DNA of 64,000 bases from Dyadobacter subterraneus (GTDB lineage Bacteria > Bacteroidota > Bacteroidia > Cytophagales > Spirosomataceae), in the NCBI RefSeq assembly GCF_015221875.1, contig NZ_JACYGY010000001.1, positions 5,062,501-5,126,500 of the forward strand, read 5' to 3'. Shown here piece by piece: positions 51,636 to 60,578 of this stretch. The notes beneath the pieces were generated by a model that saw only the letters and a list, made by a program, of their open reading frames with translations, did no database searches and was not told the origin of the DNA. Each line of letters begins with the position of its first letter. The first letter of the stretch is position 1. Both the position numbers and the translations under genes were made by a program.

Positions 51636-52736
51636 ATGCTGAAAAGAACCGTTACAAAATGGGCATTTAAAGCGCACGGCTGGCTGGGACTGGCAGCAGG
51701 AATATTTTTCCTGCTGTTCGGCCTGACTGGCTCAATCCTTATGTTCAGAACTGAGCTCGATCGGAAAATTCATCCGGAACTTCATGAGCTGGCAGTTGGC
51801 AGAAAAACAGCTCCGGTTGATCAGATCTATCGACATTTAGCTGTCCGTTACCCGAACCTGAAAAAGATCGTTTTACACGATTTCCCGGTGAACAGTCGCG
51901 ATAGCTATGAATTTATGATTTACAAAAACCAGCAGGGAGAAACCGAAGGATATCTCTATTTCGTTTTTGTAGATCCTTACACCGGCAAAATTCTGCACGA
52001 AGGAAATTACAGTGCTTTTTCGCCTTCTTTCTTTCGCTGGCTTTATCAGTTTCATTACAGTTTGCAGCTTGGTATGCCCGGGAAATTGTTTTCAGGGATT
52101 GTCGGATTGGTGATGGTACTATCCTTAATAACTGGCCTGATTATCTATCGCAAGCACTTTTGGGATGCTTTAAGATTTAAAAATGTATTGAATTTCAAAA
52201 ACCAGCGGACAGCAGTTTCTTCACTTCACAGAGTTATAGGTGTTTGGGCGATGGTGTTTAATTTGATCTTATTTTTCACCGGTTTCTGGATGAATATGGA
52301 TTTTTTTATGCCTTCCGGCTGGAAAATAAATCCGCCAATTGTGAATCAAACCGTCGCTGCGAATATGGATTTAGTCATCGATCAGTCAAAAAAAATCAAA
52401 GGTTTTTCGCCTATTGCCGTAACAATGCCGACAGTATCCTGACAACCCGTTTTGGTAAGAGGAAAATTTCAAGATACCAGCTGGTTTTTATTTCAGGGAA
52501 AAGCAAGCGGGGTCTCATTTGACCCGCAAACAGGAAAATTAATCGGGGTATCAGATATTGCAAAAAAGAGCTTTACGGACCGGCTGGAATGGCAGATATA
52601 CCAGCTTCACATCGGAAATTTCGGAGGAATTTTTGTGAAAATACTTTATGTGCTTATTGGATTAACACCCGGATTTCTCAGTGTTACAGGAGCCATGCTT
52701 TGGTTGAAAAGGAAAAACAAAATCAGACATAAATAA
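51636..52736 (+). pseudogene. PepSY-associated membrane protein interrupted by an in-frame TGA
   Basis: A PepSY_TM-type protein: helix ending GLAAGIFFLLFGLTGSILMF, periplasmic PepSY segment (PDQ-like region 55-125), helices LFSGIVGLVMVLSLITGLIIYRK and FNLILFFTGFWMNMD, then a stop at 52440-52442. The same frame resumes immediately with VLVRGKFQDTSWFLFQG, VSDIAKKSFTDRLEWQIYQLHIGNFGG and the last helix GLTPGFLSVTGAMLWLKRK. A single G-to-A change (TGG to TGA) or a sequencing error would explain it. Normally such proteins sit beside siderophore receptors and act in iron reduction or release; the context fits. Confidence 0.8.
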
Positions 52737-52753
52737 GCCGTTTTAGCAGGAAT

Positions 52754-52945
52754 CTAAATCTGATTATTGCTTTGCCTTTTTTCATCTCTTCCTGCGAGGT
52801 AAGCAAATACGTATAATAAGAGTTCCCCGAGAGGAAAAATAAGTGAAAGCACAATAGCCAGTACGGAACCAGCCACAATGGCCAGGCCTTTTGATATTGG
52901 ATATTGCGGTTCCACCTGTGTTTGAATTCCGGTTTTTTCCTCCAT
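52754..52945 (-). CDS. Small membrane protein, 63 aa, unknown
   Basis: 63 residues: polar start, then GLAIVAGSVLAIVLSLIFPLGELLLYVFAYLAGRDEK, a pair of short membrane helices and a polar end. Convergent with the PepSY gene, 17 nt apart. No family recognised; composition suggests a real inner-membrane protein. Confidence 0.5.
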   Translation of the reverse strand: MEEKTGIQTQVEPQYPISKGLAIVAGSVLAIVLSLIFPLGELLLYVFAYLAGRDEKRQSNNQI

Positions 52946-53216
52946 AAAATTTAGTTTGAAAATCAGTACAGATTATATCCGTTATAACTAAACAGGTAAT
53001 AATACAAAAATTATATGTAATAAAGTCACAATTTAATTAGAATTTGTATATCGAATCAATTATTACAAATAACCAAATTTAAGACAACTCAATAGTCTAT
53101 AAATTCTATATACATTATATTTACCATTCGTTGTTTTTCCTTATAACGCCGATTGCAAATGCGCAAAAATATTTTATTCAAAATCCTGGCTTGATTCCAT
53201 TTCAACCTATAAAATA

Positions 53217-54680
53217 ATGAAGAAGACATTTCAAATCACAGGCTTTTTCCTAACCTGTTTTGCCTCGGTTTACTGTATTCAACCTGCTAAACCGAAAACT
53301 CCGAAACCTAATGTCATATTTATTCTGGCCGATCAGTGGCGCGCAGAAGCGACTGGTTATGCAGGAAACACGGATGTGAAAACGCCCAATATTGATAAAT
53401 TAGCCGGGCAAAGTGTCGTTTTTAAAACCGCAGTAGCCACCATGTCTGTCTGTACACCTTATCGTGGATCCTTATTAACCGGACAATATCCATTAAAACA
53501 TGGTCTATTTTATAACGACAAACCGCTATCCAATAACGCCCTGACCATGGCGGAGATTTTTAAAGAGAATGGATACAAAACAGGATTTATCGGCAAATGG
53601 CATGTAAACGGGCATAAAAATGGTGAAGATCCGTTTAGTGCGCGCGACAAACCGGTTACCCGCGACCGTCGTCAGGGGTTTGATTACTGGAAAGTGCGGG
53701 AAGTTTCACATGATTACAACAGCTCATTTTATTTTGATGAGAATGATCAGAAACATACCTGGCAAGGATACGATGCATTTTCGCAAACTGACAGTGCCAT
53801 AGGTTTTATTAAAAAATCCAAAGATTCTCCTTTCCTGCTCGTACTTTCCTGGGGACCGCCACATAATCCGTACAATACCGCGCCCGAAAAATATAAAAAA
53901 ATGTACGACCCGGCTAAGCTGAAAGTTCGCCCGAACGTTCCTGCCGAATTGCAGGATAGTGCCAGAAATACGCTGGCGAATTATTATGCCCATTGCACCG
54001 CTCTGGATGATGCCATGGGAAAATTAATGAAAACGCTGGATGATCAGGGTATTGCAGAAAACACGATTGTTGTATTCACTTCGGATCATGGAGATATGCT
54101 GCTTACCCGCGGCGTTTTCAGAAAACAAAGACCTTGGGATGAATCTATTTTGGTGCCTATGCTGATACGTTATCCTGAAAAGCTGGGCAAAAAAAGTATT
54201 GTTGTCAACAAGCCGATTGGCACGCCGGATATTTTACCTACGTTGCTGGGATTGTCTCAAATCAAAATCCCGGCGTCCATTGATGGAAAAGATGTATCAC
54301 AAGGTTTACTTCAACCAAAAAAATACCCCATTGAAGCAGCCCTGATTATGCTTCCGGTACCTTTTCATGAATGGAATTTTACAAATGGAGGCAGAGAATA
54401 CAGAGGAATACGTACCGACCGATATACTTACGCCCGGAAACTCAACGGGCCATGGCTTTTATATGACAATAAAACGGATCCTTATCAGCAGAATAATCTC
54501 GTTAACAAACCGGAATTCAAAACGTTACAGGAAGGTCTGGAAGTTACGCTTTCCAAAAAGCTGAAAGAAAATAACGACACATTTCTTCCTGCTGATTCTT
54601 ATATGAAATTGTGGAATTACACGTACGATCATAAGGATAGTCTTCGGCCAGCCTCATATTATGCAGAGCTAAAAAAATAA
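53217..54680 (+). CDS. Sulfatase (formylglycine-dependent)
   Basis: 487 residues with signal peptide (residues 1-22). Metal-binding DQ in FILADQWRAEATGYAG, the signature CTPYRGSLLTG with Cys79 as the formylglycine precursor, GKWHVNG, and TSDHGDMLL near 280-300. Hydrolyses a sulfate ester of a carbohydrate outside the cytoplasm. Needs an anaerobic or aerobic formylglycine-generating enzyme not present in the window. Confidence 0.93.
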   Translation: MKKTFQITGFFLTCFASVYCIQPAKPKTPKPNVIFILADQWRAEATGYAGNTDVKTPNIDKLAGQSVVFKTAVATMSVCTPYRGSLLTGQYPLKHGLFYNDKPLSNNALTMAEIFKENGYKTGFIGKWHVNGHKNGEDPFSARDKPVTRDRRQGFDYWKVREVSHDYNSSFYFDENDQKHTWQGYDAFSQTDSAIGFIKKSKDSPFLLVLSWGPPHNPYNTAPEKYKKMYDPAKLKVRPNVPAELQDSARNTLANYYAHCTALDDAMGKLMKTLDDQGIAENTIVVFTSDHGDMLLTRGVFRKQRPWDESILVPMLIRYPEKLGKKSIVVNKPIGTPDILPTLLGLSQIKIPASIDGKDVSQGLLQPKKYPIEAALIMLPVPFHEWNFTNGGREYRGIRTDRYTYARKLNGPWLLYDNKTDPYQQNNLVNKPEFKTLQEGLEVTLSKKLKENNDTFLPADSYMKLWNYTYDHKDSLRPASYYAELKK

Positions 54681-54716
54681 GGATCAAGCCATGATAGCTG
54701 TATTCAATATTTAATT

Positions 54717-54812
54717 TTTCATGTAAAGAAGGTAAGTTTTGCAGAGTTCGCAAAGGTTTGTAATTCTACAAAATTTGCGGACTTTGTTTTGTCTTTGCCG
54801 CCTTTGCGTGAA
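54717..54812. repeat. Dispersed intergenic repeat of the CGCAAAG type
   Basis: The convergent gap holds repeated TTCGCAAAGG / TTTGCGGACTTTG / CCTTTGCG words, including a stem AGTTCGCAAA / TTTGCGGACT with one wobble pair. CGCAAAG-rich intergenic elements recur in many Bacteroidota genomes. It may also act as a terminator for the sulfatase gene and the GntP gene. Recognition is from memory of the pattern. Confidence 0.5.
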
Positions 54813-54816
54813 ATAT

Positions 54817-56139
54817 TTAAAATGCAGTCAGAAACCAGTGAAGTGTCATGACACCCGCCAATCCGGTTACAGATACCAACGTTTCCATAATGGACCAGGT
54901 TTTTAATGTATCAGTCATCGAAACCTGAAAATATTCCCGAAAGAGCCAGAAGCCGGTATCATTCACGTGTGAAAACATCATACTCCCCGCACCAATACTC
55001 AGCACCATCAGATTTGGATCCACACCTGTTGAAATAAGCAATGGAGCCATAAATCCGGCAGTTGTGATACCTGACACTGTTGATGACCCGACACAAACGC
55101 GGATAAGTGCAGCCATACCCCAGCCCAGAACATAGGGATGCAGCGTCGAATGTTGCATCATATCTGCAATGGATTGATTTACTCCACCATCCGTTAAAAC
55201 CTGCTTAAACGCACCGGCGCCCCCGAAAATCAGGAAAAGCATGGCTACATCTTTAATGGCATCTGTTAATAAATTTGTTACCTCCTGCATCGATTTCCCT
55301 TGTCGTAAACCGAGTGTAAAAGATGCCAGAATTACGGCAAGAAACATGCTTATGACCGGCTCTCCAATAAAAAGCAAAGTCATTTTCAACCAAGATGCTG
55401 CTGGTAAAAAAGGGCAGACAATTGCACTGCTGCCAATTAATATGAGTGGAAACAAAAGCGAAAAAAAACTGGTGAAGGTTGACGGCGCTTTGTCAAATTT
55501 CATATCCGGGGCAATGAATGCAGGATTTGGCAGATTTGTATACTTTTTTAATGTCAGCCCGAAAAGCGCTCCTGATACTAATATGGCAGGTATTGAAATA
55601 ATGATCCCGTAAAAAAGTGTTGTGCCCATGGATGCATCGAATTGTTTCAGGATTGCCAACGGAGCCGGGTGAGGTGGCAAAAATCCTTGTGTAACGGACA
55701 AAGATGCCAGCATAGGCAAACCAATATAGAGCGCAGGCAACTTGTATCGATATGCAACTGTGATCACGACCGGCGTCAATAACATAAATCCAACAGAATA
55801 GAATAAGGGCAAGCCTACAATAAAACCGGTTAGCATAAATGCCCACCGCGCATTTGAAGTTCCGACCAGTTCAATCAATTTAAAAGCAATACGCTCAGCG
55901 GCACCACTTTGCGCGACCAGTTTACCGAGCATAGCTCCCAATGCAATGATAGCCGTAATTGATCCCAATGTTCCACCAATTCCTTTTTGAATGGAATCCA
56001 CAATTGTGGCGCCGGGAAGTCCTAACGCCAGGCCGACACCCACTGTTACAGCCAGAAAAGACAGAAAGGTATTTAACCGAACGACAGAAATAAGCGCGAT
56101 CAGCGCTAAAATCCCAATTAGAGTAACCGTTAAAGCCAT
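54817..56139 (-). CDS. GntP family gluconate/organic acid:H+ symporter
   Basis: 440 residues with about 12 membrane helices. GntP landmarks: VGLALGLPG near the start, a central GLPLFYSVGFMLLTPVV and LPPHPAPLAI, and the C-terminal SHVNDTGFWLFREYF. Likely imports a hexonate such as gluconate across the inner membrane. Stands alone on the minus strand, convergent with the sulfatase. Confidence 0.92.
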   Translation of the reverse strand: MALTVTLIGILALIALISVVRLNTFLSFLAVTVGVGLALGLPGATIVDSIQKGIGGTLGSITAIIALGAMLGKLVAQSGAAERIAFKLIELVGTSNARWAFMLTGFIVGLPLFYSVGFMLLTPVVITVAYRYKLPALYIGLPMLASLSVTQGFLPPHPAPLAILKQFDASMGTTLFYGIIISIPAILVSGALFGLTLKKYTNLPNPAFIAPDMKFDKAPSTFTSFFSLLFPLILIGSSAIVCPFLPAASWLKMTLLFIGEPVISMFLAVILASFTLGLRQGKSMQEVTNLLTDAIKDVAMLFLIFGGAGAFKQVLTDGGVNQSIADMMQHSTLHPYVLGWGMAALIRVCVGSSTVSGITTAGFMAPLLISTGVDPNLMVLSIGAGSMMFSHVNDTGFWLFREYFQVSMTDTLKTWSIMETLVSVTGLAGVMTLHWFLTAF

Positions 56140-56760
56140 TCGTTTATTTTAAACCGTCCAGTGATCTGTTTTAGTAGATAACAAGCCGGGAAACCCAATT
56201 AATCTACTTGCCAAAAACATGGGAAAGGATATTCAAATATTGAAATAGTATCTAAAATCCTTTGTCAGCTGCAATTTCCCTGATAATCATCTTATGGCTT
56301 CACAAAACTCACTGGATCGTCAAATTTAAATAGCTCGAACTTTTTCGACTGCGTTACAACAAAAAAGTCATTGCAAATTAACTCCGCAATGGCTTTGAAG
56401 AATATATATTAAGTTTCTCAATAATGTTGTCTGCGATGCTCTCTATATTCATTCTTATGTCTTTCCTTACTGTAACGCCGATGATTGGTGCACAACTGAA
56501 TAAAACGAGGTTTAATTACAATAACCCCGAATCAAACGCTCCAAATATTATACCAACTCAGTCTTTCCTAAGATCTATCACAAATAATTACTCTTCTATC
56601 CTAAATTATTACCCTGATCCGTTAAATAATCTGTGCAAATTTTGACCATACCGTTCTTTTTTTCAAACTTATGCAGATGAAAAACACTCCTGATCATTCG
56701 AGAAATTTATGAAAAGGTAGTGATTGAACACGCCGGCAATGGCTCACAACATAAAATATC
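56140..56760. other. Intergenic region, about 620 bp
   Basis: Between the GntP gene and the DHFR-like gene. It should carry both promoters. A 73-codon ORF at 56424-56645 begins with a hydrophobic stretch but has no recognisable core and is not called. No RNA gene seen. Confidence 0.5.
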
Positions 56761-57324
56761 ATGGAATCCGACAAATTTAAAGTTACCATACACATGGTTT
56801 CAAGTCTGGATGGCATCATTGCCAAAAAAGACAATAGTACTGCGTGGTTTGAGACATCAAGCAATTACGAGAACGGTGTTTCAGGAGAAGATCCGGAAGA
56901 ATTTCTGAAGACAATAGGTTGTTATATAATGGGCTCCCGTACTTACGAACACGCTCTGGAACTTTCCAAATCTTACGGGTGGGCCTATGGCGACAAACCT
57001 ACCATAGTGATAACCAGCAGAAAGCTGCCTGTCGAAAGAGAGAATATTGAATTTTATGCTGGTGATTTGAACAAACTGGTGGATGAAATTCTAAAACCAA
57101 ACTATAAGAATGTCTGGGTTGTGGGCGGCGCAATGCTTGCCAAAGAATTTATTCGCTTAAAATTAACAGATGAAATAAGAGTATCCGTTTTGCCGATTAT
57201 TTTGGGTGATGAGTTATCATTTTTTGACAAAATAGGGCAAGAACAGCCTTTGCATCTAAAAGACGTTACAACTTATAAAAATGGTATGACAGAACTCTGG
57301 TACGAGATAAAAAAAGAGAGTTAA
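56761..57324 (+). CDS. Dihydrofolate reductase family protein (RibD C-terminal-like)
   Basis: 187 residues. DHFR/RibD-C fold: KVTIHMVSSLDGIIAKKD, then CYIMGSRTYEHAL, TIVITSRKLP, the NADPH-binding NVWVVGGAMLAKEFIR and DEIRVSVLPIILGDELSFF. Probably a NADPH-dependent reductase of a small cyclic substrate; not a true folate reductase. Its stop codon lies inside the hairpin that terminates the opposite gene. Confidence 0.9.
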   Translation: MESDKFKVTIHMVSSLDGIIAKKDNSTAWFETSSNYENGVSGEDPEEFLKTIGCYIMGSRTYEHALELSKSYGWAYGDKPTIVITSRKLPVERENIEFYAGDLNKLVDEILKPNYKNVWVVGGAMLAKEFIRLKLTDEIRVSVLPIILGDELSFFDKIGQEQPLHLKDVTTYKNGMTELWYEIKKES

Positions 57325-57365
57325 GGTGTAATGCACACTCTGCATTTCTTACACCTTAACTCTCT
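57315..57365 (-). terminator. Terminator hairpin shared with the end of the DHFR-like gene
   Basis: A 17-bp perfect inverted repeat (57315-57331 with 57349-57365) and a 17-nt loop. The TAA stop of the plus-strand DHFR-like gene (57322-57324) is within the left arm. On the minus strand the stem runs into TTTTTTTATC, giving a classical terminator for the gene at 57386. Confidence 0.85.
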
Positions 57366-57385
57366 TATTATTAACAAATTCTGGC

Positions 57386-57763
57386 TTATTTTATCCGTTT
57401 TGCAACTGCGTCAAACATACCCAACAAACTGCCTTTAAGATTATCATCGTCCACTTTTTTAAGGTTGATCGTCACGTCGTAGCCTTGTGCGTTAAACGCG
57501 AGATCCAGTAAATCTGCACTTTCATCAACAGTAACAGGAACCTTTTCAGCGGATGGTTCGGCCGGATTTGACATTTGTCCGGTCAGTTTGCCATCTGTTC
57601 GCACCAAATCCACAATCATTTTTGAATCACCATTTGGTGTCCCAATTACTGTTACTTCCCATTTTCCGGCAAAGAAATCAGCCGGGGCCGTAGTTTGGGA
57701 ATTGCTGTTAAACACAACACACAGCATTAATAAAAGGCAGATTAAGTTTAATTTTCTCATCAT
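57386..57763 (-). CDS. Small secreted protein, unknown
   Basis: 125 residues. Signal peptide 1-22 (ends VFNSNSQ). The mature domain reads like a lipocalin/avidin-type small barrel (FFAGKWEVTVIGTPNGDSKMI, LVRTDGKLTGQMS, YDVTINLKKVDDDNLKGSLLG). No family recognised with confidence. Divergent from the NUDIX regulator gene, with a 340-bp gap containing a palindrome. Confidence 0.7.
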   Translation of the reverse strand: MMRKLNLICLLLMLCVVFNSNSQTTAPADFFAGKWEVTVIGTPNGDSKMIVDLVRTDGKLTGQMSNPAEPSAEKVPVTVDESADLLDLAFNAQGYDVTINLKKVDDDNLKGSLLGMFDAVAKRIK

Positions 57764-57920
57764 TCTACATGTTAAAAGTGATATTGAACAGTTAATTAAA
57801 TTGCTGATTTGAATTCTCTTTAACCTCTTCTACAACCTTGCAAAGCCTTTAATACTTTACCAGCCAGTAATTCAGGAATATCATTTTAGATAATGATGAT
57901 CAAAAGTATCAATTATTTTA

Positions 57921-57945
57921 TTATTGTCTAATATTTAGACAATAA
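57921..57945. promoter_or_regulatory. Perfect palindrome, candidate operator of the NUDIX-type regulator
   Basis: TTATTGTCTAA and TTAGACAATAA are exact reverse complements around TAT. The site ends 15 bp before a -7 element (57960), so it covers the -33 region and would block polymerase if occupied. NUDIX/winged-helix regulators commonly bind such palindromes near their own genes. The regulator itself starts at 58102. Confidence 0.6.
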
Positions 57946-57959
57946 ATATTTTTATGTTT

Positions 57960-57967
57960 TAAATTTG
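57960..57967 (+). promoter_or_regulatory. Bacteroidota -7 element for the NUDIX-regulator operon
   Basis: TAAATTTG matches TAnnTTTG. Transcription would start near 57974 and give a leader of about 128 nt before the ATG at 58102. Confidence 0.5.
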
Positions 57968-58101
57968 TATTATGCAAAATGGTTAATATTTATTCCTTTT
58001 TGAATATTTCTACCTGGGGACTGCGATTATGATTCAGATAATTTTCAATCTCTGCTTAACAGAAAGCAGTAATTTCGTTACTTCTACAAAATCAATAAAG
58101 T

Positions 58102-58827
58102 ATGCATAATCCAAGTCAACAGAATTTCATTCAACAACTCTCTATTGATTGTGTCATATTTGGATATCATGCAAAGCAGCTTCAGGTATTAGTCAACAAA
58201 CTCAACTTTAAAGGAAATTTTCAGGCACTTCCCGGGGGCTTTGTATATCAGAATGAAGATATTGATAAAGCCGCCAATAGGATTCTTCAGGAGCGCACAG
58301 GGTTGAGTAATATCTATCTTGATCAGTTTTATGTTTTCGGAAGTGCATCTAGGAATAATCTTGATTTCATCGACGAGTTAATTGCATCTAACCCGCAAAT
58401 GTCTGTTGGGAGTAAGCAAGACAAAGAAGAGTACGACTGGTTCACCAAAAGATTTATTTCAATAGGATATTACGCGCTGGTTGATATTAATAAGGTAGTT
58501 CCCCAAAAAACAGATCTTGATGAGTCAATTCAATGGTACAACATAAAAGATCTGCCGGCTATGATCATCGACCACAATATTATTGTAGCCAAAGCGCTCG
58601 ATAGTCTCAGGCTAAATCTGGATGAAAAACTCCTGGCATTTAACCTGCTTTCAGAAACTTTTACAATGAAGGAAGCACAAGAACTCTACGAATCCATTTT
58701 TGATAAACCTTTCGCCAGAAATAACTTCCAGAAAAAAATTCTGGATCTAAACGTTTTAGAGCGACTTGAAAAAAAATTCACTGGCGCAGCTAATAAAGCT
58801 CCCTTTTTATATCGGATAAAAAAGTAA
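58102..58827 (+). CDS. NUDIX-domain transcriptional regulator (NrtR/AraR-like)
   Basis: 241 residues. The N-terminal NUDIX fold (CVIFGYHAKQLQVLVNKL) has a degenerate Nudix box GGFVYQNEDIDKAANRILQERTG, which lacks the full REUxEE catalytic glutamates, so it is likely a ligand sensor rather than an enzyme. The C-terminal winged helix (FTMKEAQELYESIFDKPFARNNFQKKI, LNVLERL) binds DNA. About 90 nt upstream of the monooxygenase; probably controls it through the palindrome at 57921. Confidence 0.88.
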   Translation: MHNPSQQNFIQQLSIDCVIFGYHAKQLQVLVNKLNFKGNFQALPGGFVYQNEDIDKAANRILQERTGLSNIYLDQFYVFGSASRNNLDFIDELIASNPQMSVGSKQDKEEYDWFTKRFISIGYYALVDINKVVPQKTDLDESIQWYNIKDLPAMIIDHNIIVAKALDSLRLNLDEKLLAFNLLSETFTMKEAQELYESIFDKPFARNNFQKKILDLNVLERLEKKFTGAANKAPFLYRIKK

Positions 58828-58923
58828 TGAGAAACTCTGCGTTATTATCAATGGTATCATTTTTGAGCTATTAAAATAATTAGTCTTAAAGCTTGCAAAA
58901 CAGAAATCTGAATTAACGTGTAT

Positions 58924-60129
58924 ATGAATAGTGAAATTAAAAAGGTACTCGTGTCAGGAGCAAGCATTGCTGGCCCAACATTAGCATTTTGGCTGGCGAA
59001 ATATGGTTTTGATGTGACAATCGTGGAACGTTCAAAATCAATAAGATTAGGCGGACAGAACCTTGATGTAAGAGGTGCAGGCCGCGCCATTGCAAGGATG
59101 ATGGGTATAGAAAATGAAATCCTGGCAGCAAATACCGGAGAAATAGGATTACAATTTGTTAGCAGCGACAACAAAGTTCAAGCTGCATTTCCAAGCGACG
59201 GAGCCGACAGCTTTACCAGCGAAGCCGAAATCTTACGGGGCGATTTGGTCAATATACTCTACAACAGCACAAAAGATAATGTAAAGTATATTTTTGGTAA
59301 ATATATCACAGCGGTCGACCAGTCTGATAACAAGATTAAAGCAACATACAGCGATGGCGAATCAGAAGTTTTTGATCTGCTCATTGCTGCCGATGGCGTC
59401 AGATCTACGACACGGCAGTTAATTTTTGGCGATGAGTCGCAGATTAAATTTGTAGGACTTTATAATGCGTGGTACACAATTCCTAAAAAAGAAACAGATA
59501 CAAAATGGGCGCGCTGGTACACGGCTCCGGGATCAAGGGTCATGATGATCCGCCCGGATAATCATGGTACCGTACGCGCATCATTCAGTTTCCTTTCCTC
59601 TGAGCCAGGTTATCAAAAGCTATCCAATAGCGAGCAGAAGAAAATTTTGAAAGAGAAACTGTCAGGTGCCGGCTGGGAAGCGGTCCGTCTGGCGGAAGAG
59701 ATTGAAAAAAATGACGATGTATATTTTGACGGCATCAGTCAGGTACATGCACCAAGATGGTTCAACGGGCGGGCAGGCATGATCGGTGATGCTGCCTATT
59801 GCCCTACTCCACTCACAGGCATGGGCACTACCTTAGCCATTGTAGGGGCTTATCTGCTTGCGGGAGAACTTTCCAGACACAACAAACATGAAGATGCATT
59901 TGCGGCCTATGAAAAACGCATGCGTCCTTTTGTAGAAGACATTCAACGCCTGCCACCAGGAGTTCCCTGGCTTGCACATCCTAAATCAAAATTTGGCGTG
60001 GCCGTGGTTAATACGGTAGCTGGTATTCTGGCAAGCAGCCCAGTGAAAAAAATCAGCAAATTATTTAGCAGCAAGGAAGAAGATGTTACAAAAGATAAAA
60101 TAGAGTTGCCGGATTTCCGTCATCAGTAA
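58924..60129 (+). CDS. FAD-dependent monooxygenase
   Basis: 401 residues from the ATG at 58924; a GTG at 58918 is six nt upstream. Rossmann FAD motif VSGASIAGPTLAFWLAKYG, the second motif AADGVRSTTR with the DG pair, and GMIGDAAYCPTPLTGMGTTLAI at about 285-306. PHBH/TetX-type aromatic or antibiotic-modifying hydroxylase; the substrate is unknown. Likely the output gene of the NUDIX regulator. Confidence 0.92.
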   Translation: MNSEIKKVLVSGASIAGPTLAFWLAKYGFDVTIVERSKSIRLGGQNLDVRGAGRAIARMMGIENEILAANTGEIGLQFVSSDNKVQAAFPSDGADSFTSEAEILRGDLVNILYNSTKDNVKYIFGKYITAVDQSDNKIKATYSDGESEVFDLLIAADGVRSTTRQLIFGDESQIKFVGLYNAWYTIPKKETDTKWARWYTAPGSRVMMIRPDNHGTVRASFSFLSSEPGYQKLSNSEQKKILKEKLSGAGWEAVRLAEEIEKNDDVYFDGISQVHAPRWFNGRAGMIGDAAYCPTPLTGMGTTLAIVGAYLLAGELSRHNKHEDAFAAYEKRMRPFVEDIQRLPPGVPWLAHPKSKFGVAVVNTVAGILASSPVKKISKLFSSKEEDVTKDKIELPDFRHQ

Positions 60130-60215
60130 TGTATTGTACTTAACTAATAGTATAAAGGCATACCCCCATTACTAAAACGTAATTATGATCTCCAGAGATT
60201 TCAGATTGAAAACAA

Positions 60216-60243
60216 AAAAAGCTCAGATTTCTCTGAGCTTTTT
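60216..60243. terminator. Bidirectional terminator between monooxygenase and tRNA-Asp
   Basis: A 12-bp perfect inverted repeat (AAAAAGCTCAGA / TCTGAGCTTTTT) with a 4-nt loop. It follows the plus-strand gene and precedes, by one base, the 3' end of the minus-strand tRNA-Asp. Confidence 0.85.
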
Positions 60244-60244
60244 G

Positions 60245-60318
60245 CGGTCTGGACGGGACTCGAACCCGCGACCCCATGCGTGACAGGCATGTATTCTAAC
60301 CAACTGAACTACCAAACC
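60245..60318 (-). tRNA. tRNA-Asp (anticodon GTC), copy 1
   Basis: 74-nt cloverleaf on the minus strand: acceptor GGTTTGG/CCAGACC, D-loop with TTGG, anticodon stem CATGC/GCATG around CTGTCAC, T-loop GTTCGAGTC. Discriminator G, as expected for Asp. CCA not encoded. Confidence 0.95.
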
Positions 60319-60346
60319 AATAGCTTCAATCTTTCAATAAACTTGG

Positions 60347-60420
60347 CGGTCTGGACGGGACTCGAACCCGCGACCCCATGCGTGACAGGCATGTATTCTA
60401 ACCAACTGAACTACCAAACC
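60347..60420 (-). tRNA. tRNA-Asp (anticodon GTC), copy 2
   Basis: Identical in sequence to copy 1, with a 102-bp repeat unit. The 28-nt spacer differs, so only the tRNA part is duplicated. Confidence 0.95.
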
Positions 60421-60578
60421 AAGTTATTTTCGCCCGTCGTTCCGGGTTATTGTGGTGCAAAACTAGTATTATTATTCTTGATTGCAATACGTTTGACAAA
60501 TAAATGTTGTTTAATTTGCAAATAAAAATTCTAAAAAACAAATTCATTCTGGCTATCAAATAGTTGCAGCTTAAAAAA

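Larger units (their letters stand above)
57764..58101. other. Divergent intergenic region, 338 bp
   Basis: Separates the small secreted protein and the NUDIX regulator. It holds a 25-bp palindrome (57921-57945) and a -7 promoter element (57960-57967), both annotated separately; nothing else was found. Confidence 0.7.

Noticed and set aside
56424..56645. 73-aa ORF with a hydrophobic start in the GntP/DHFR-like gap.
   Set aside because: No recognisable domain, isolated without a promoter or terminator, and the downstream part is low complexity; chance ORF is more likely.
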